Shown here in pieces: positions 8,124-17,754 of a stretch of DNA of 32,472 nt (position 1 is the first letter of the stretch; each line of letters opens with the position of its first letter). Position numbers and translations under genes: made by a program. Below the pieces are notes generated by a model. The model made no database searches, was not told the origin of the DNA, and saw nothing but the letters and a program-made list of their open reading frames with translations. The stretch spans positions 1 to 32,472 of the forward strand of contig JAYPCW010000005.1 in the NCBI GenBank assembly GCA_038124905.1, in the 5' to 3' direction. The DNA comes from ATZT02 sp038124905. Lineage in GTDB: Bacteria; Actinomycetota; Actinomycetes; S36-B12; UBA5976.

Positions 8124-8828
8124 TTAAAGTATTTGATTGACTTTGTGGGCGATTTCCTGAGCATTTTTCCCCACATCACCTTTAGCGGTAATTGGTCTAC
8201 CTACAACTAACAAATCACTACCGGCTTTTATCGCCTCCTCCGGAGTCATCACTCGCTTCTGATCAGTGGCATCTGATTTTTCAAAGCGAACACCTGGAGT
8301 TATTAACGTTACATCAGAGCCCACCGCTGCTCTAATAGCAGAAACCTCAAGTGGACTGGAGACTATTGCCTGTGCGCCCGCATCAACCGATTGTTTAGCC
8401 AATTTTGTAACCACTGCTAACACATCAGTGACTCCAAAAGGAGCTAAATCTGAAACCTCCAGCGATGTCAATATTGTTACTGCAACAATTTTTGTGTTTG
8501 GTAGAACTTTTGCCGCCCGGTTAATCATCTCTGGGCCGCCTGAAGCGTGAACCGTCAAATATTCTGGAGCTATATCCTTGAGGCTTTTGGCCGCATTTTC
8601 TACAGTCTGAGGAATATCATGAAGTTTTAGGTCTAAAAATAACTTGGCCTCAGGAGCTAATTGCCTGACTGCCAAAGTTGCGCGCCTTGAATCCCTGAGA
8701 AATACCTCTAGCCCAACTTTCATGCACTCTAAATAGGGAGAAGTTTTTTCAATCCAGTCCTTCATCACATTCAGATCGGGAGCATCTAAGGCCAAGGCAA
8801 TCGGTGCTTTTTTAGTCATGAGCTGCAT
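8124..8828 (-). CDS. pyrF: Orotidine 5'-phosphate decarboxylase
   Basis: PyrF catalyses the last step of UMP synthesis, decarboxylating orotidine monophosphate. The charged catalytic network is complete: Asp15 (LALDAPD), Lys37 (CMKVG) and Asp66-Lys68-Asp71 in LFLDLKLHDIP. The phosphate loop ends near LLVVGRPIT. At 234 residues it is the short bacterial type. Two starts are possible: ATG 8828 and ATG 8819. The second overlaps the pyrD stop by 8 bp. It is the distal gene of the pyr cluster, followed by mihF. Confidence 0.97.
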   Translation of the reverse strand: MQLMTKKAPIALALDAPDLNVMKDWIEKTSPYLECMKVGLEVFLRDSRRATLAVRQLAPEAKLFLDLKLHDIPQTVENAAKSLKDIAPEYLTVHASGGPEMINRAAKVLPNTKIVAVTILTSLEVSDLAPFGVTDVLAVVTKLAKQSVDAGAQAIVSSPLEVSAIRAAVGSDVTLITPGVRFEKSDATDQKRVMTPEEAIKAGSDLLVVGRPITAKGDVGKNAQEIAHKVNQIL

Positions 8829-9753
8829 TTCTAACCGAAGCTAGTGAATCTATTTTTTTATTACCAAGTTTCTCGGCTATTTCATTATGAATTCTCACTG
8901 GAGCTGAGGGATCATTGAAAATAGCTGTTCCAACTGAGAGTGCATTGGCACCTGCAGCTATAAATTCCAATCCATCACTGCCGGTTCTTAATCCACCCGA
9001 GCCAAGAATGAAGACTTCACTAAAAGCAGCTCGAACCTGATGGATGCATCTAACAGCTACTGGCCGAATTGCCGGCCCGGAAAGACCGCCAGTACCTCCG
9101 CTCAGTACTGGTTTAAAGGTATTGGTATCAATTGCCATTCCCAGCAGCGTATTTATCAGGCTTAGACCATTGACTCCTGCCTTAATAACCGAACCTGCGA
9201 TTTCAACAATGTCGGTTACATCTGGAGATAGCTTTGCCAAGAGTGGAACATTGCTAATGTGTTTCCTCACTGCTTTGACCGCATCTTGCGCGGTTACTGG
9301 ATTACAGGCAAAAACCTTATTTCGATTCTCTACATTAGGACATGAAATATTTACTTCAATCGCTAAGATTTCCGGCCGATTTTTTAATTTATAAGCGAGT
9401 TTAGAAAATTCTTCAACAGTGTTACCAGCAATAGATACAATCGTGGCAATCTTTCTCTCACTTAGCCAGCTGAGGTCATTTTCAAGAAAGTAATCAATTC
9501 CAGGCCCTTGCAGCCCAATGCCATTCAGCATGCCACTTGGCGTCTCGCTCATACGTGGCGTAGCTCTACCTGCTCTCGGTTCAAGCATCACGCTTTTAGT
9601 CACAACACCACCAATGGAAGTTAAATCCATAAAGTTAGATAGTTCTTTACCACTTGCCGCGCACCCTGAAGCAGTGAAAACTGGGCTGGCAAGTTTAACT
9701 CCAAAAAAATCGCAGCTCATATCAACTGCACCACTATTAGTTTTTGTGACCAT
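8812..9753 (-). CDS. pyrD: Dihydroorotate dehydrogenase, class 1B catalytic subunit
   Basis: PyrD oxidises dihydroorotate to orotate with FMN. The protein is soluble class 1: IGLQGPGIDYF, EVNISCPNVEN with catalytic base Cys138, LLAKLSPDVTDI, GGTGGLSGPAIRP and the FMN phosphate site GSGGLRTGSD...GANALSVGTA. The 313 residues have no N-terminal membrane extension, which class 2 quinone-linked enzymes have. The adjacent pyrK shows it is class 1B, passing electrons through FAD and an iron-sulfur centre to NAD. Its ATG shares one base with the pyrK stop (TAATG), so the two subunits are made together. Its 3' end overlaps pyrF. Confidence 0.96.
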   Translation of the reverse strand: MVTKTNSGAVDMSCDFFGVKLASPVFTASGCAASGKELSNFMDLTSIGGVVTKSVMLEPRAGRATPRMSETPSGMLNGIGLQGPGIDYFLENDLSWLSERKIATIVSIAGNTVEEFSKLAYKLKNRPEILAIEVNISCPNVENRNKVFACNPVTAQDAVKAVRKHISNVPLLAKLSPDVTDIVEIAGSVIKAGVNGLSLINTLLGMAIDTNTFKPVLSGGTGGLSGPAIRPVAVRCIHQVRAAFSEVFILGSGGLRTGSDGLEFIAAGANALSVGTAIFNDPSAPVRIHNEIAEKLGNKKIDSLASVRNAAHD

Positions 9754-10598
9754 TAGTGATTTCCAGATCCGAATGTTTCAGATGGCACCGTGCCAACATC
9801 GCTCCATCTCACTTTTTCGCCATTAAAGATTGGTCCATCTACGCATGAGCGCAACATTCTGGTTACGCCGTCTTCTCCTATAACCGGAAGCACACACGTC
9901 ATACAAACTCCAATTCCGCAAGCCATAGCTTCTTCAACTGCGGTAAAAGAATAAATTTTATTTGCCTTGGCAATCTCAGTAATTGCGCTAAGCATTGGCA
10001 TTGGTCCGCAAGAATAGATAACTTGACTAGAGGTTTTTTCAATTAACTCTGGTAGTGGATCAGTTACAAATCCAGTTTGTCCTGCTGACCCGTCGGCTGT
10101 AGTAATTACCACATTGTGACCTAAGCGTCGCGCTTCTAATAATCCAAATAGTTTTTCACTATTTTGCGCGCCTAAAATGAAATCCACACGGCAACCTCTG
10201 TTTTTCAGCGCTTCTGCCAGTCTAAAAAGTGGTGCCGAACCATATCCGCCACCAATCAAAATGCAAGATACTGGATCTTTTGGAATCGGAAACGGCTTAC
10301 CCAGCGGTCCAACAATATTTACCGAATCATTTCTTCTTAACTGCGTAATCCATTTCGTGCCTTCACCGTGAGCGGCAACAACAATTTCAATGCTTCCGCC
10401 GTAAACACCACGATCTTGTGCCTGATAAATGCTAAAAGAGCGTCGCAAGATAAGTGAGCTAGCTAATCCATCAATCGACAAAGTAACAAATTGTCCCGGT
10501 TTATAGGACTTTGGTATATCTCCTGCAGTTAGAGAAATTAGGTGATAAGCCCCAGCGCGACTATTAGAGATAACACTTGATTCATGTTGGATAGGCAT
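9753..10598 (-). CDS. pyrK: Dihydroorotate dehydrogenase electron-transfer subunit
   Basis: PyrK carries electrons from PyrD to NAD. Domains in order: a ferredoxin-reductase-like FAD domain with LRRSFSIY (51-58), an NAD-binding Rossmann fold starting ILIGGGYGSAPLF (113-125), and a C-terminal [2Fe-2S] site with Cys227, Cys232, Cys235 and Cys252 (spacing C-x4-C-x2-C-x16-C). The 281 residues are slightly longer than the usual 250-260, with an extra C-terminal tail after about 260. The ATG follows the carB stop TAG with no gap, and the stop overlaps pyrD. Confidence 0.95.
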   Translation of the reverse strand: MPIQHESSVISNSRAGAYHLISLTAGDIPKSYKPGQFVTLSIDGLASSLILRRSFSIYQAQDRGVYGGSIEIVVAAHGEGTKWITQLRRNDSVNIVGPLGKPFPIPKDPVSCILIGGGYGSAPLFRLAEALKNRGCRVDFILGAQNSEKLFGLLEARRLGHNVVITTADGSAGQTGFVTDPLPELIEKTSSQVIYSCGPMPMLSAITEIAKANKIYSFTAVEEAMACGIGVCMTCVLPVIGEDGVTRMLRSCVDGPIFNGEKVRWSDVGTVPSETFGSGNH

Positions 10599-13500
10599 CT
10601 ACAGCTCCGCTCGAGCTAAATTAATGGTTTTAGCGTGAGATTGCAGGCTCTCCACCTGCATTCCTTCTTTATTCAGTGCCGCGATCGCGCCAGCAGCTGC
10701 CTTAAGGCCTCTTGCCGTAGTAATTATTGGAATCATTCGCAAAGTAGCTGCGGTCCTTATTTCATATCCATCAACTCTTGGCCCAACTCCAAATGGAGTG
10801 TTAACCACTAAATCAATAAGTCCCTCATTAATCGCCTGAATGGTGGTTTTTTCACCTGCTACTTCACCTTCGTAATGCTTTCTTAGCACTTCTGCCTTGA
10901 TTGAGTGTTCGGCTAGAAACTTTGCGGTACCACTAGTGGCAAAAACCTTAAAACCCAAGTTATACAAAATCTCAATAGAATCCTTCATTTCTGTTTTATC
11001 TCGATCTGCTGCAGAAATAAATACCGAGCCACTTTTAGGTAGCCCGCTACTAAAGGCACCACTTTGAGACTTTGCGAAGGCCATTGCAAAACTGTGATTA
11101 ATTCCCATAACTTCGCCTGTTGATTTCATTTCAGGACCCAGCACCGTATCTACTCCATGAAATCTTCCAAAAGGCAATACGGCTTCTTTAACGGCAATTG
11201 GAGCATTACTCAATTTAACTGTTACGTCATTGTTTGGCAGGACGCCTACTTTTTTCAAATCTGCAATGCTCTCACCAGCCATAATGCGACTTGCTGCTTT
11301 GGCAATCGCAGTTGCGGTCGCTTTGGCAACAAAAGGAACCGTACGACTTGCCCTTGGGTTAGCTTCCAATACATAAAGCTGCCCTTGGTGAAGTGCAAAT
11401 TGCACATTCATCAATCCCCGAACACCAATACCTTCGGCTAACTTTCTAGTACTCTCGGCAATGTCTTTGATGTCATCATCGCTCAAAGAAACCGGAGGAA
11501 TCACACAAGCAGAATCCCCAGAATGAACCCCCGCTTCTTCGATATGTTCCATGATTCCTGCGATATAAATATCAGTGCCATCAAAAAGCGCATCAACATC
11601 TATTTCTAAAGCGTCGTCTAGAAACCTATCTACTAAAACTGGATGTTCAGGGGCAATGGCCGTTGCTTTTTGTATGTACTCTTCAAGCAAGTTTTCATCG
11701 TAAACAATTTCCATGCCACGTCCACCCAAGACATAACTAGGGCGAACTAATACTGGATAGCCAATTTCTTCTGCAATGATCTTTGCTTCTTGGTAACTTC
11801 TGGCTGTGGCGTGCTTAGGGGCAATTAAATGTGCTTTAGCCAAAACTTCTCCAAATGCACCTCTGTCTTCCGCGGCGTGTATTGCTTCTGGAGCGGTTCC
11901 TAATATCTCTACGCCCTCGGCTTTTAATCCTTGCGCCAAACCGAGTGGAGTTTGTCCACCAAGTTGAACTATTACTCCAAGGAGTTCACCTGAATTACTT
12001 TCAGCATGTATAACTTCAAGAACATCCTCAAGCGTAAGCGGCTCAAAAAATAAGCGATCAGAAGTGTCATAATCCGTTGAAACAGTTTCTGGATTGCAAT
12101 TAATCATTATGGTTTCAAAGCCAGCTTCAGATAGGGTTTGGGCAGCATGCACGCATGAGTAATCAAACTCAATACCTTGCCCAATTCGATTTGGACCAGA
12201 TCCTAGAATAATAATTTTTTTCTTATCAGAAGGAGCGAGTTCAGTTTCTTGATCCCAAGATGAATAGTGATAAGGCGTATAAGCTTTGAACTCTGCCGCA
12301 CAAGTATCTACTGTCTTATAAACCGGTCTTAAATTTCGTTTGTGGCGATACTCTCTCACTTCAGCTTCACTTAATCCAAGAATATCTGCGATTTGCTTAT
12401 CGCTAAAACCATGACGCTTAGCCGTTTTAATTAAATCTTCAGATAACTCCCCTTGGAGTTTAATTTCTTTAGCTACCTCATTAATAAGTTGAATTTGATC
12501 TAAGAACCATGGATCAATTTTGGTACTTTCATAAAGCTCTTCTACGCTTGCTCCCAAGAATAGTGACCGTTGTACCGTTTTAATTCTTCCATCAGTGGGG
12601 ATGCTTGCTTTCTCTATTAATTGATTTATTTCTACTTGCTCAGGTTCGAAACTGAAAATACTTTCTTTTTTCTCTAGGCTTCGAAGTGCTTTTTGTAAAC
12701 TCTCAGTGAAGTTTCGCCCAATTGCCATCGCTTCGCCAACACTTTTCATGTGGGTGGTTAAGACCGGATCAGCTTGCGGGAATTTTTCAAAAGCAAATCT
12801 TGGCACTTTAACCACGATATAATCCAGGGTTGGCTCAAAAGATGCAGGAGTTTTTTTAGTGATGTCGTTAGCAATTTCATCCAAGCTGTAACCCAAAGCC
12901 AAGCGAGCTGCAATTTTTGCGATAGGAAATCCTGTGGCTTTGGATGCGAGCGCGCTTGATCGTGAAACTCTGGGATTCATTTCAATTACAATCATTCGAC
13001 CATCATTTGGATCAATTGCAAATTGAATATTGCAACCACCCGTATCGACACCAACTTCTCTAATTACCTTTATCGCCATATCGCGCATCTTTTGGTATTC
13101 ACGATCAGTCAAAGTGAGTGCCGGCGCGACGGTAATTGAATCACCGGTGTGAACCCCCATGGGGTCAATATTTTCAATTGAGCAAATAACAACAACGTTG
13201 TCATTTTTATCACGCATTAATTCAAGTTCATATTCTTTCCAACCCAAAATGCTTTCTTCAAGTAAAACTTCACTAGTTGGTGAAGCGGATAACCCAGCAG
13301 TGGCAATCTTTATCAACTCTTCTTCATCGTTAGCAAAACCGGAACCCGCTCCACCCATGGTGAAAGAGGGTCTCACCACTAAGGGATAACCCAAAACTTT
13401 CGCAGAACTTAAAACCTCATCCAACGTGTGACAGATTGCGCTCCGAGCTACTTCCCCACCTATTTTTTGCACTAGAGTTTTAAATATTTCTCTATTTTCA

Positions 13501-13883
13501 CCTGATTCGATGGCGGCAACATTAGCGCCAATCAGTTCGACTTCATATTTTTCAAGCACTCCATTTTTGTGCAAAGCCATTGCAGTGTTGAGCGCAGTTT
13601 GTCCACCCAAAGTTGGCAGCAACGCATCTGGTCTTTCTTTGGCAATAATTTTTTCGACTATTTCTGGATTAATTGGCTCGACATAAGTCGCATCTGCAAA
13701 CTGCGGATCTGTCATGATCGTAGCTGGATTTGAATTTACTAAAATTACTCTCAAGCCTTCTTGCTTCAATACCTTGCAAGCCTGGGTGCCGGAATAATCA
13801 AATTCACACGCTTGTCCAATCACAATCGGGCCCGAGCCGATAATTAATACAGATTTAATCTCTTCGCGTCTAGGCATTTGCAT
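10599..13883 (-). CDS. carB: Carbamoyl-phosphate synthase large subunit
   Basis: CarB joins ammonia from CarA with bicarbonate and two ATP to give carbamoyl phosphate for pyrimidine and arginine synthesis. The 1094 residues are full length. Both ATP-grasp halves are present: the first starts KSVLIIGSGPIVIGQACEFDYSG and contains RPSFTMGGAGSG and EMNPRVSRSSALASKATG. The second starts IILGSGPNRIGQGIEFDYSC and contains RPSYVLGGRGMEIVY and EANPRASRTVPFVAKATA. A methylglyoxal-synthase-like allosteric domain (PKSGSVFISAADRDK onwards, last about 155 residues) ends the protein and is the usual UMP/ornithine site. ATG 13883 overlaps carA by 14 bp; the second ATG at 13877 overlaps by 8 bp and is equally plausible. 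Confidence 0.98.
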   Translation of the reverse strand: MQMPRREEIKSVLIIGSGPIVIGQACEFDYSGTQACKVLKQEGLRVILVNSNPATIMTDPQFADATYVEPINPEIVEKIIAKERPDALLPTLGGQTALNTAMALHKNGVLEKYEVELIGANVAAIESGENREIFKTLVQKIGGEVARSAICHTLDEVLSSAKVLGYPLVVRPSFTMGGAGSGFANDEEELIKIATAGLSASPTSEVLLEESILGWKEYELELMRDKNDNVVVICSIENIDPMGVHTGDSITVAPALTLTDREYQKMRDMAIKVIREVGVDTGGCNIQFAIDPNDGRMIVIEMNPRVSRSSALASKATGFPIAKIAARLALGYSLDEIANDITKKTPASFEPTLDYIVVKVPRFAFEKFPQADPVLTTHMKSVGEAMAIGRNFTESLQKALRSLEKKESIFSFEPEQVEINQLIEKASIPTDGRIKTVQRSLFLGASVEELYESTKIDPWFLDQIQLINEVAKEIKLQGELSEDLIKTAKRHGFSDKQIADILGLSEAEVREYRHKRNLRPVYKTVDTCAAEFKAYTPYHYSSWDQETELAPSDKKKIIILGSGPNRIGQGIEFDYSCVHAAQTLSEAGFETIMINCNPETVSTDYDTSDRLFFEPLTLEDVLEVIHAESNSGELLGVIVQLGGQTPLGLAQGLKAEGVEILGTAPEAIHAAEDRGAFGEVLAKAHLIAPKHATARSYQEAKIIAEEIGYPVLVRPSYVLGGRGMEIVYDENLLEEYIQKATAIAPEHPVLVDRFLDDALEIDVDALFDGTDIYIAGIMEHIEEAGVHSGDSACVIPPVSLSDDDIKDIAESTRKLAEGIGVRGLMNVQFALHQGQLYVLEANPRASRTVPFVAKATATAIAKAASRIMAGESIADLKKVGVLPNNDVTVKLSNAPIAVKEAVLPFGRFHGVDTVLGPEMKSTGEVMGINHSFAMAFAKSQSGAFSSGLPKSGSVFISAADRDKTEMKDSIEILYNLGFKVFATSGTAKFLAEHSIKAEVLRKHYEGEVAGEKTTIQAINEGLIDLVVNTPFGVGPRVDGYEIRTAATLRMIPIITTARGLKAAAGAIAALNKEGMQVESLQSHAKTINLARAEL

Positions 13884-15009
13884 TTTCTTTCATTAGATCA
13901 ACAAAGCGATCAAATAAGTAGTCAGCGTCGTGCGGCCCAGCAGCCGCCTCTGGATGGTACTGAACGCTAAATGCTTTTGCTTCTTTTACTTGCAACCCCT
14001 CAACCACATCATCATTTAGACACCGGTGGGTAACTTCACCTAAACCAAATTCTGTCTCAAAAGTAGCTGCATCGCTTTTCACTGCAAAACCGTGATTGTG
14101 AGTTGTGATTTCAACTTTTCCCGAAGCTAGGTCCATAACAGGTTGGTTTTGCCCTCGATGGCCGAAAACTAATTTATATGTGTCTAAACCTAATGCTCTC
14201 CCTAATATTTGATTTCCAAAACAAATTCCAAACAGTGGCCGATGAGATTTTAAAACTTCTTTAGTAACTCCAACTAGATGTGTTGCCGTAGCCGGATCAC
14301 CTGGTCCATTTGATAAAAACACGCCATCCTTGCCAACTTTTAAGACCTCAGAGGCCTCGCTGCTAGCTGGCAAAACATGAGTTTCAACCCCCCGCTTGGC
14401 CAAGTGATTGAGAATATTTGTTTTCATTCCAAGATCTAGAGCCGCGATTTGAAACTTTTTTTCACCTTCCGCCGGATAAACAAAAGCAGTTTTAGTACTA
14501 ACGTCTTCAGTTAAGTTTGCACCTTTCATTTGGGAAGATCCCTTAACTAATTCCACGAGCTCTTGATCTGATTTGCTTACCTGCTCGTCCGAAAAGATAC
14601 CGGATCGCATTGCACCAATATCGCGCAAATGTCTGGTTAGTGCACGAGTATCAACTTGAGAAATACCAACGATTTTTTGCGCGATCAACTCTATTTCTAA
14701 AGTTCGCTTACTCCTCCAATTAGAATCGATTCGAGAAGGGTCGCGAACTACATAACCCGCCACCCAAATTTTGCTAGATTCATTGTCTTCATCATTAAAT
14801 CCAGTATTACCAATATGTGGTGCGGTCTGAATAACGATTTGTTTGTAGTAGGAAGGGTCGGTCAATGTTTCTTGGTAGCCAGTCATTCCAGTAGCAAAAA
14901 CTGCTTCTCCAAAAGCGCTACCTTTAGCGCCAAAATGTTCACCAACAAAAACTCTGCCGTCTTCTAAGACTAATTTTGCAAGATCGCGCTTTTGGAAGAA
15001 TCTACTCAT
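13870..15009 (-). CDS. carA: Carbamoyl-phosphate synthase small subunit
   Basis: CarA hydrolyses glutamine and channels ammonia to CarB. The N-terminal CPSase domain shows GEAVFATGMTGYQETLTDPSY. The C-terminal class I amidotransferase has nucleophile Cys263 in GICFGNQ and the dyad His352/Glu354 in QYHPEA, with SNGPGDP at 233-239. FGNQ instead of the LGHQ of E. coli is, as I recall, usual in actinobacteria. The 379 residues are normal. The ATG overlaps the pyrC stop (ATGA). Confidence 0.98.
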   Translation of the reverse strand: MSRFFQKRDLAKLVLEDGRVFVGEHFGAKGSAFGEAVFATGMTGYQETLTDPSYYKQIVIQTAPHIGNTGFNDEDNESSKIWVAGYVVRDPSRIDSNWRSKRTLEIELIAQKIVGISQVDTRALTRHLRDIGAMRSGIFSDEQVSKSDQELVELVKGSSQMKGANLTEDVSTKTAFVYPAEGEKKFQIAALDLGMKTNILNHLAKRGVETHVLPASSEASEVLKVGKDGVFLSNGPGDPATATHLVGVTKEVLKSHRPLFGICFGNQILGRALGLDTYKLVFGHRGQNQPVMDLASGKVEITTHNHGFAVKSDAATFETEFGLGEVTHRCLNDDVVEGLQVKEAKAFSVQYHPEAAAGPHDADYLFDRFVDLMKENANA

Positions 15010-16292
15010 TTGATTGCTTTCTCTCTAAAGGTGATTTTTCCTTTATGAATAGTAAGAATTGGTTTAGAAATTAGTTTCATTCCGTGATAAGGGTTGTTAC
15101 GACTCAAAGAAAAACTATTTCGCGCATCTACTTGATATTCAATATTTGGGTCAACCAGGCAAAGATTGGCTATTGCTCCTGGCTCAATAGTTTGGCCTTG
15201 ATCTTGATGTCCAGCAATTTCCGCTGGTTTTTCGCTCATCACTCGAGCCACATCTCGCCAAGAAAATTTTCCGCCTTGGACCATCACAGTGACCACAACT
15301 GATAGCGCGTTTTCTAGACCCAGCATTCCAAAAGCAGCGCTAGCCCACTCAGTTTCTTTATCTTCTAGTGGGTGAGGCGCGTGATCGGTTGCTACTACAT
15401 CGATTACGCCACTAGCTAAAGCCTCACGTAACGCCAAGACGTCATCTTTATGCCTGAGTGGTGGATTCACCTTGAACACTGGATTGTAGTCTTTTACGAA
15501 ATCTTCATCTAACAATAAGTGATGGGGCGTCACTTCCGCTGTGACATTTATTTGTTTATCTTTAGCTCTCGCTAATAACTCCACAGTTCCTTTTGTTGAG
15601 GCATGGCAGATATGTAAACGAGAATCAACCAACTCACATAGCAAAATATCTCGTGCAACTATTGCTTCTTCAGCTACATTAGGCCATCCAGTTAGTCCTA
15701 GTGTTGCAGAAAGTGCTGACTCGTTCATTTGCCCGTTAGCACTTAGTCGACTTTCTTGAGCGTGTTGAGCAACCACTCCATTAAACGCCTTAACGTATTC
15801 CAACGCACGGCGCATTATTACTGAATCTTCTACGCATTTGCCATCATCGCTGAATATTCGAACTTTCGCTTTAGAGTCTGCCATCGCTTTAAGTTCAGCT
15901 AACTGTGATCCCGCTAAAGAAACTGTCACTGCTCCAACTGGGTGCACAGAAACTAAACCGGTATCCTCACCTAACCGATAAACTTGCTCTACAACTCCAG
16001 CAGTATCGGCAACTGGATTCGTGTTTGCCATCGCATGCACCGCAGTGTATCCACCGCAAGCAGCAGCCCTCGCCCCAGAAAATACAGTTTCGGCGTCTTC
16101 TCTACCCGGTTGACGCAAATGCGTGTGCAGATCCACCAAACCCGGCAAGAGAACTTTGTCTTTAGCGTCAATTACTTCTTCAGCATTACTAATCTTGCCC
16201 GCCGGTTTAACTTCAACTATTTTTTGATCTTGGATCAAGACATCTTGCGCTGCTTCACCTAAAACTTTCACATTTTTTATTAATAAACTCAT
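15006..16292 (-). CDS. pyrC: Dihydroorotase
   Basis: PyrC cyclises carbamoyl aspartate to dihydroorotate in a zinc-dependent amidohydrolase fold. The metal motif is DLHTHLRQPGRED, with His56 and His58, where many members have DxHVHLREPG. Other signatures are GGYTAVHAMANTNP, the later histidine-containing HICHASTKGT and EVTPHHL, and ATDHAPHPLEDKE with the catalytic Asp. The 428 residues fit the larger type I family found in pyr operons. The ATG overlaps the pyrB stop, and its own stop overlaps carA, both as ATGA. Confidence 0.97.
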   Translation of the reverse strand: MSLLIKNVKVLGEAAQDVLIQDQKIVEVKPAGKISNAEEVIDAKDKVLLPGLVDLHTHLRQPGREDAETVFSGARAAACGGYTAVHAMANTNPVADTAGVVEQVYRLGEDTGLVSVHPVGAVTVSLAGSQLAELKAMADSKAKVRIFSDDGKCVEDSVIMRRALEYVKAFNGVVAQHAQESRLSANGQMNESALSATLGLTGWPNVAEEAIVARDILLCELVDSRLHICHASTKGTVELLARAKDKQINVTAEVTPHHLLLDEDFVKDYNPVFKVNPPLRHKDDVLALREALASGVIDVVATDHAPHPLEDKETEWASAAFGMLGLENALSVVVTVMVQGGKFSWRDVARVMSEKPAEIAGHQDQGQTIEPGAIANLCLVDPNIEYQVDARNSFSLSRNNPYHGMKLISKPILTIHKGKITFREKAIK

Positions 16293-17221
16293 TCTGCTAC
16301 CCCACTTAGTAAGTGATAAAGAACGCTCATTCGCACGCTTACTCCATTTGTGACTTGAGAAGTAATTAGCGATCTTGGGCTATCGGCTACTTCTGCTGTT
16401 ATTTCCATGCCTCGGTTCATGGGGCCAGGATGCAACACAATTGAATTAGGCTTCATCGCCTCCAGTCGTTTGGCATTAAGACCAAAATCTCTCGCATACT
16501 CTCGAGCGTTAGGAAAATACGCCGCATTCATTCTTTCTTGTTGTACTCGAAGCATCATCACAGCATCGAGCTCTGGCAACGCTTCGTCAAGATTAAAAGA
16601 TGCTTGGCAATTCCAAGTGTTAACGCCTATCGGCAACAAGGTTGGTGGAGCGATTAGAACACACTCAGCTTTGAGCAGACTAAGTAGCAAGACGTTACTT
16701 CTAGCTACTCGCGAATGCAAAATATCTCCGACTATTCCGACTTTGATCCCGGAAAGATCTTTCTGCCCCGGTGCGAGAGTTTCTCTCAAGGTGTACGCGT
16801 CGAGTAAAGCTTGAGTGGGATGTTCATGCGTTCCATCACCGGCATTAATTACTCTTGAATTTATCCAGCCGGAATTAGCCAAGGTTTGAGCCGCTCCACT
16901 AGCCCAGTGTCTTATTACAACTGCATCTGCCCCAATTGCTTCGAGAGTTTGCGCGGTGTCTTTAAGGTTTTCTCCCTTAGAAACGCTAGACCCTTTAGCG
17001 CTGAAAGTGATTACATCTGCGCTCAATCTTTTCGCCGCAGCTTCAAAAGAAATTCTAGTTCTGGTTGAATCTTCAAAAAACAAATTTACGACTGTCCTGC
17101 CTAGCAATGTAGGTAGTTTCTTAACTGATTTACCGCCTACCTCTGCCATTGATTTAGCAGTATCTAATATTGAAATTGCTTCACTAGCATTTAAATTATT
17201 TATGCTGTACAGATGCTTCAA
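16289..17221 (-). CDS. pyrB: Aspartate carbamoyltransferase catalytic subunit
   Basis: PyrB condenses aspartate with carbamoyl phosphate, the committed step of pyrimidine synthesis. The carbamoyl-phosphate site is FFEDSTRTRISFE (48-60). HPTQALLDAYTL and the aspartate-site loop LHPGPMNRGMEI are intact. The length of 310 is typical, and no pyrI regulatory subunit is present. The start is TTG 17221, overlapping the pyrR stop as TTGA. Translation should therefore follow PyrR translation and share its control. Confidence 0.98.
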   Translation of the reverse strand: MKHLYSINNLNASEAISILDTAKSMAEVGGKSVKKLPTLLGRTVVNLFFEDSTRTRISFEAAAKRLSADVITFSAKGSSVSKGENLKDTAQTLEAIGADAVVIRHWASGAAQTLANSGWINSRVINAGDGTHEHPTQALLDAYTLRETLAPGQKDLSGIKVGIVGDILHSRVARSNVLLLSLLKAECVLIAPPTLLPIGVNTWNCQASFNLDEALPELDAVMMLRVQQERMNAAYFPNAREYARDFGLNAKRLEAMKPNSIVLHPGPMNRGMEITAEVADSPRSLITSQVTNGVSVRMSVLYHLLSGVAE

Positions 17222-17748
17222 TCTGTCACCTCTACCTCATCTACGCCATCAATCTCTTTTAATTTGACTTTGATTGATTGAAGTTCTGAAGTTGGCAAGT
17301 TTTTGCCCACGTAATCAGGGCGAATCGGCAACTCTCGATGGCCCCGATCTATCAATACCGCTAGCTGAACTTTTCTAGGGCGTCCAATAGAGACAATTGC
17401 ATCTAGTGCCGCTCTGATGGTTCTTCCGGAATATAAGACGTCATCTACTAAAACCACCACGGCTTCATCAATATTGATCTGAGGAATTTTAGTTTCCTGC
17501 GGAGTTCTCGCCGGCCTGAGTCGAACATCGTCGCGATACAAAGTTACGTCTAGCACCCCGTGCTTTACATCTTTGCCTTCGATTTCAGATATTTTTTTAG
17601 CGATGCGCTCTGCTAACGGAACACCACCACTAGGTATGCCAAGAATTAATAAATCTTTAGAACCCTTGTTGTTTTCTAGAATTTCATGGGAGATTCGAAC
17701 GATGGCTCGACTTATGTCTGAGCTCTCTAATACAAGGCGAGATTTCAC
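17218..17748 (-). CDS. pyrR: PyrR, pyrimidine operon regulator / uracil phosphoribosyltransferase
   Basis: PyrR binds a hairpin in pyr mRNA when UMP is high and often has uracil phosphoribosyltransferase activity. The PRPP-binding motif VVVLVDDVLYSGRTIRAALDA is clear in the middle of the 176-residue protein, as are GIPSGGVPLAERI and LAVLIDRGHRELPIRPDYVGKN. The start is GTG 17748, four bases after a strong AAGGAGG. That ribosome site is the 3' arm of a PyrR-type hairpin (separate entry), so the protein probably represses its own translation and, through 4-bp overlaps, that of pyrB, pyrC and carA. It is the first pyr gene and follows pyk by 73 bp. Confidence 0.97.
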   Translation of the reverse strand: MKSRLVLESSDISRAIVRISHEILENNKGSKDLLILGIPSGGVPLAERIAKKISEIEGKDVKHGVLDVTLYRDDVRLRPARTPQETKIPQINIDEAVVVLVDDVLYSGRTIRAALDAIVSIGRPRKVQLAVLIDRGHRELPIRPDYVGKNLPTSELQSIKVKLKEIDGVDEVEVTD

Positions 17749-17754
17749 TCGACC

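Noticed and set aside
16407..16814. A 135-residue plus-strand open frame opposite pyrB
   Set aside because: It is antisense to an intact pyrB with no ribosome site or recognisable domain.
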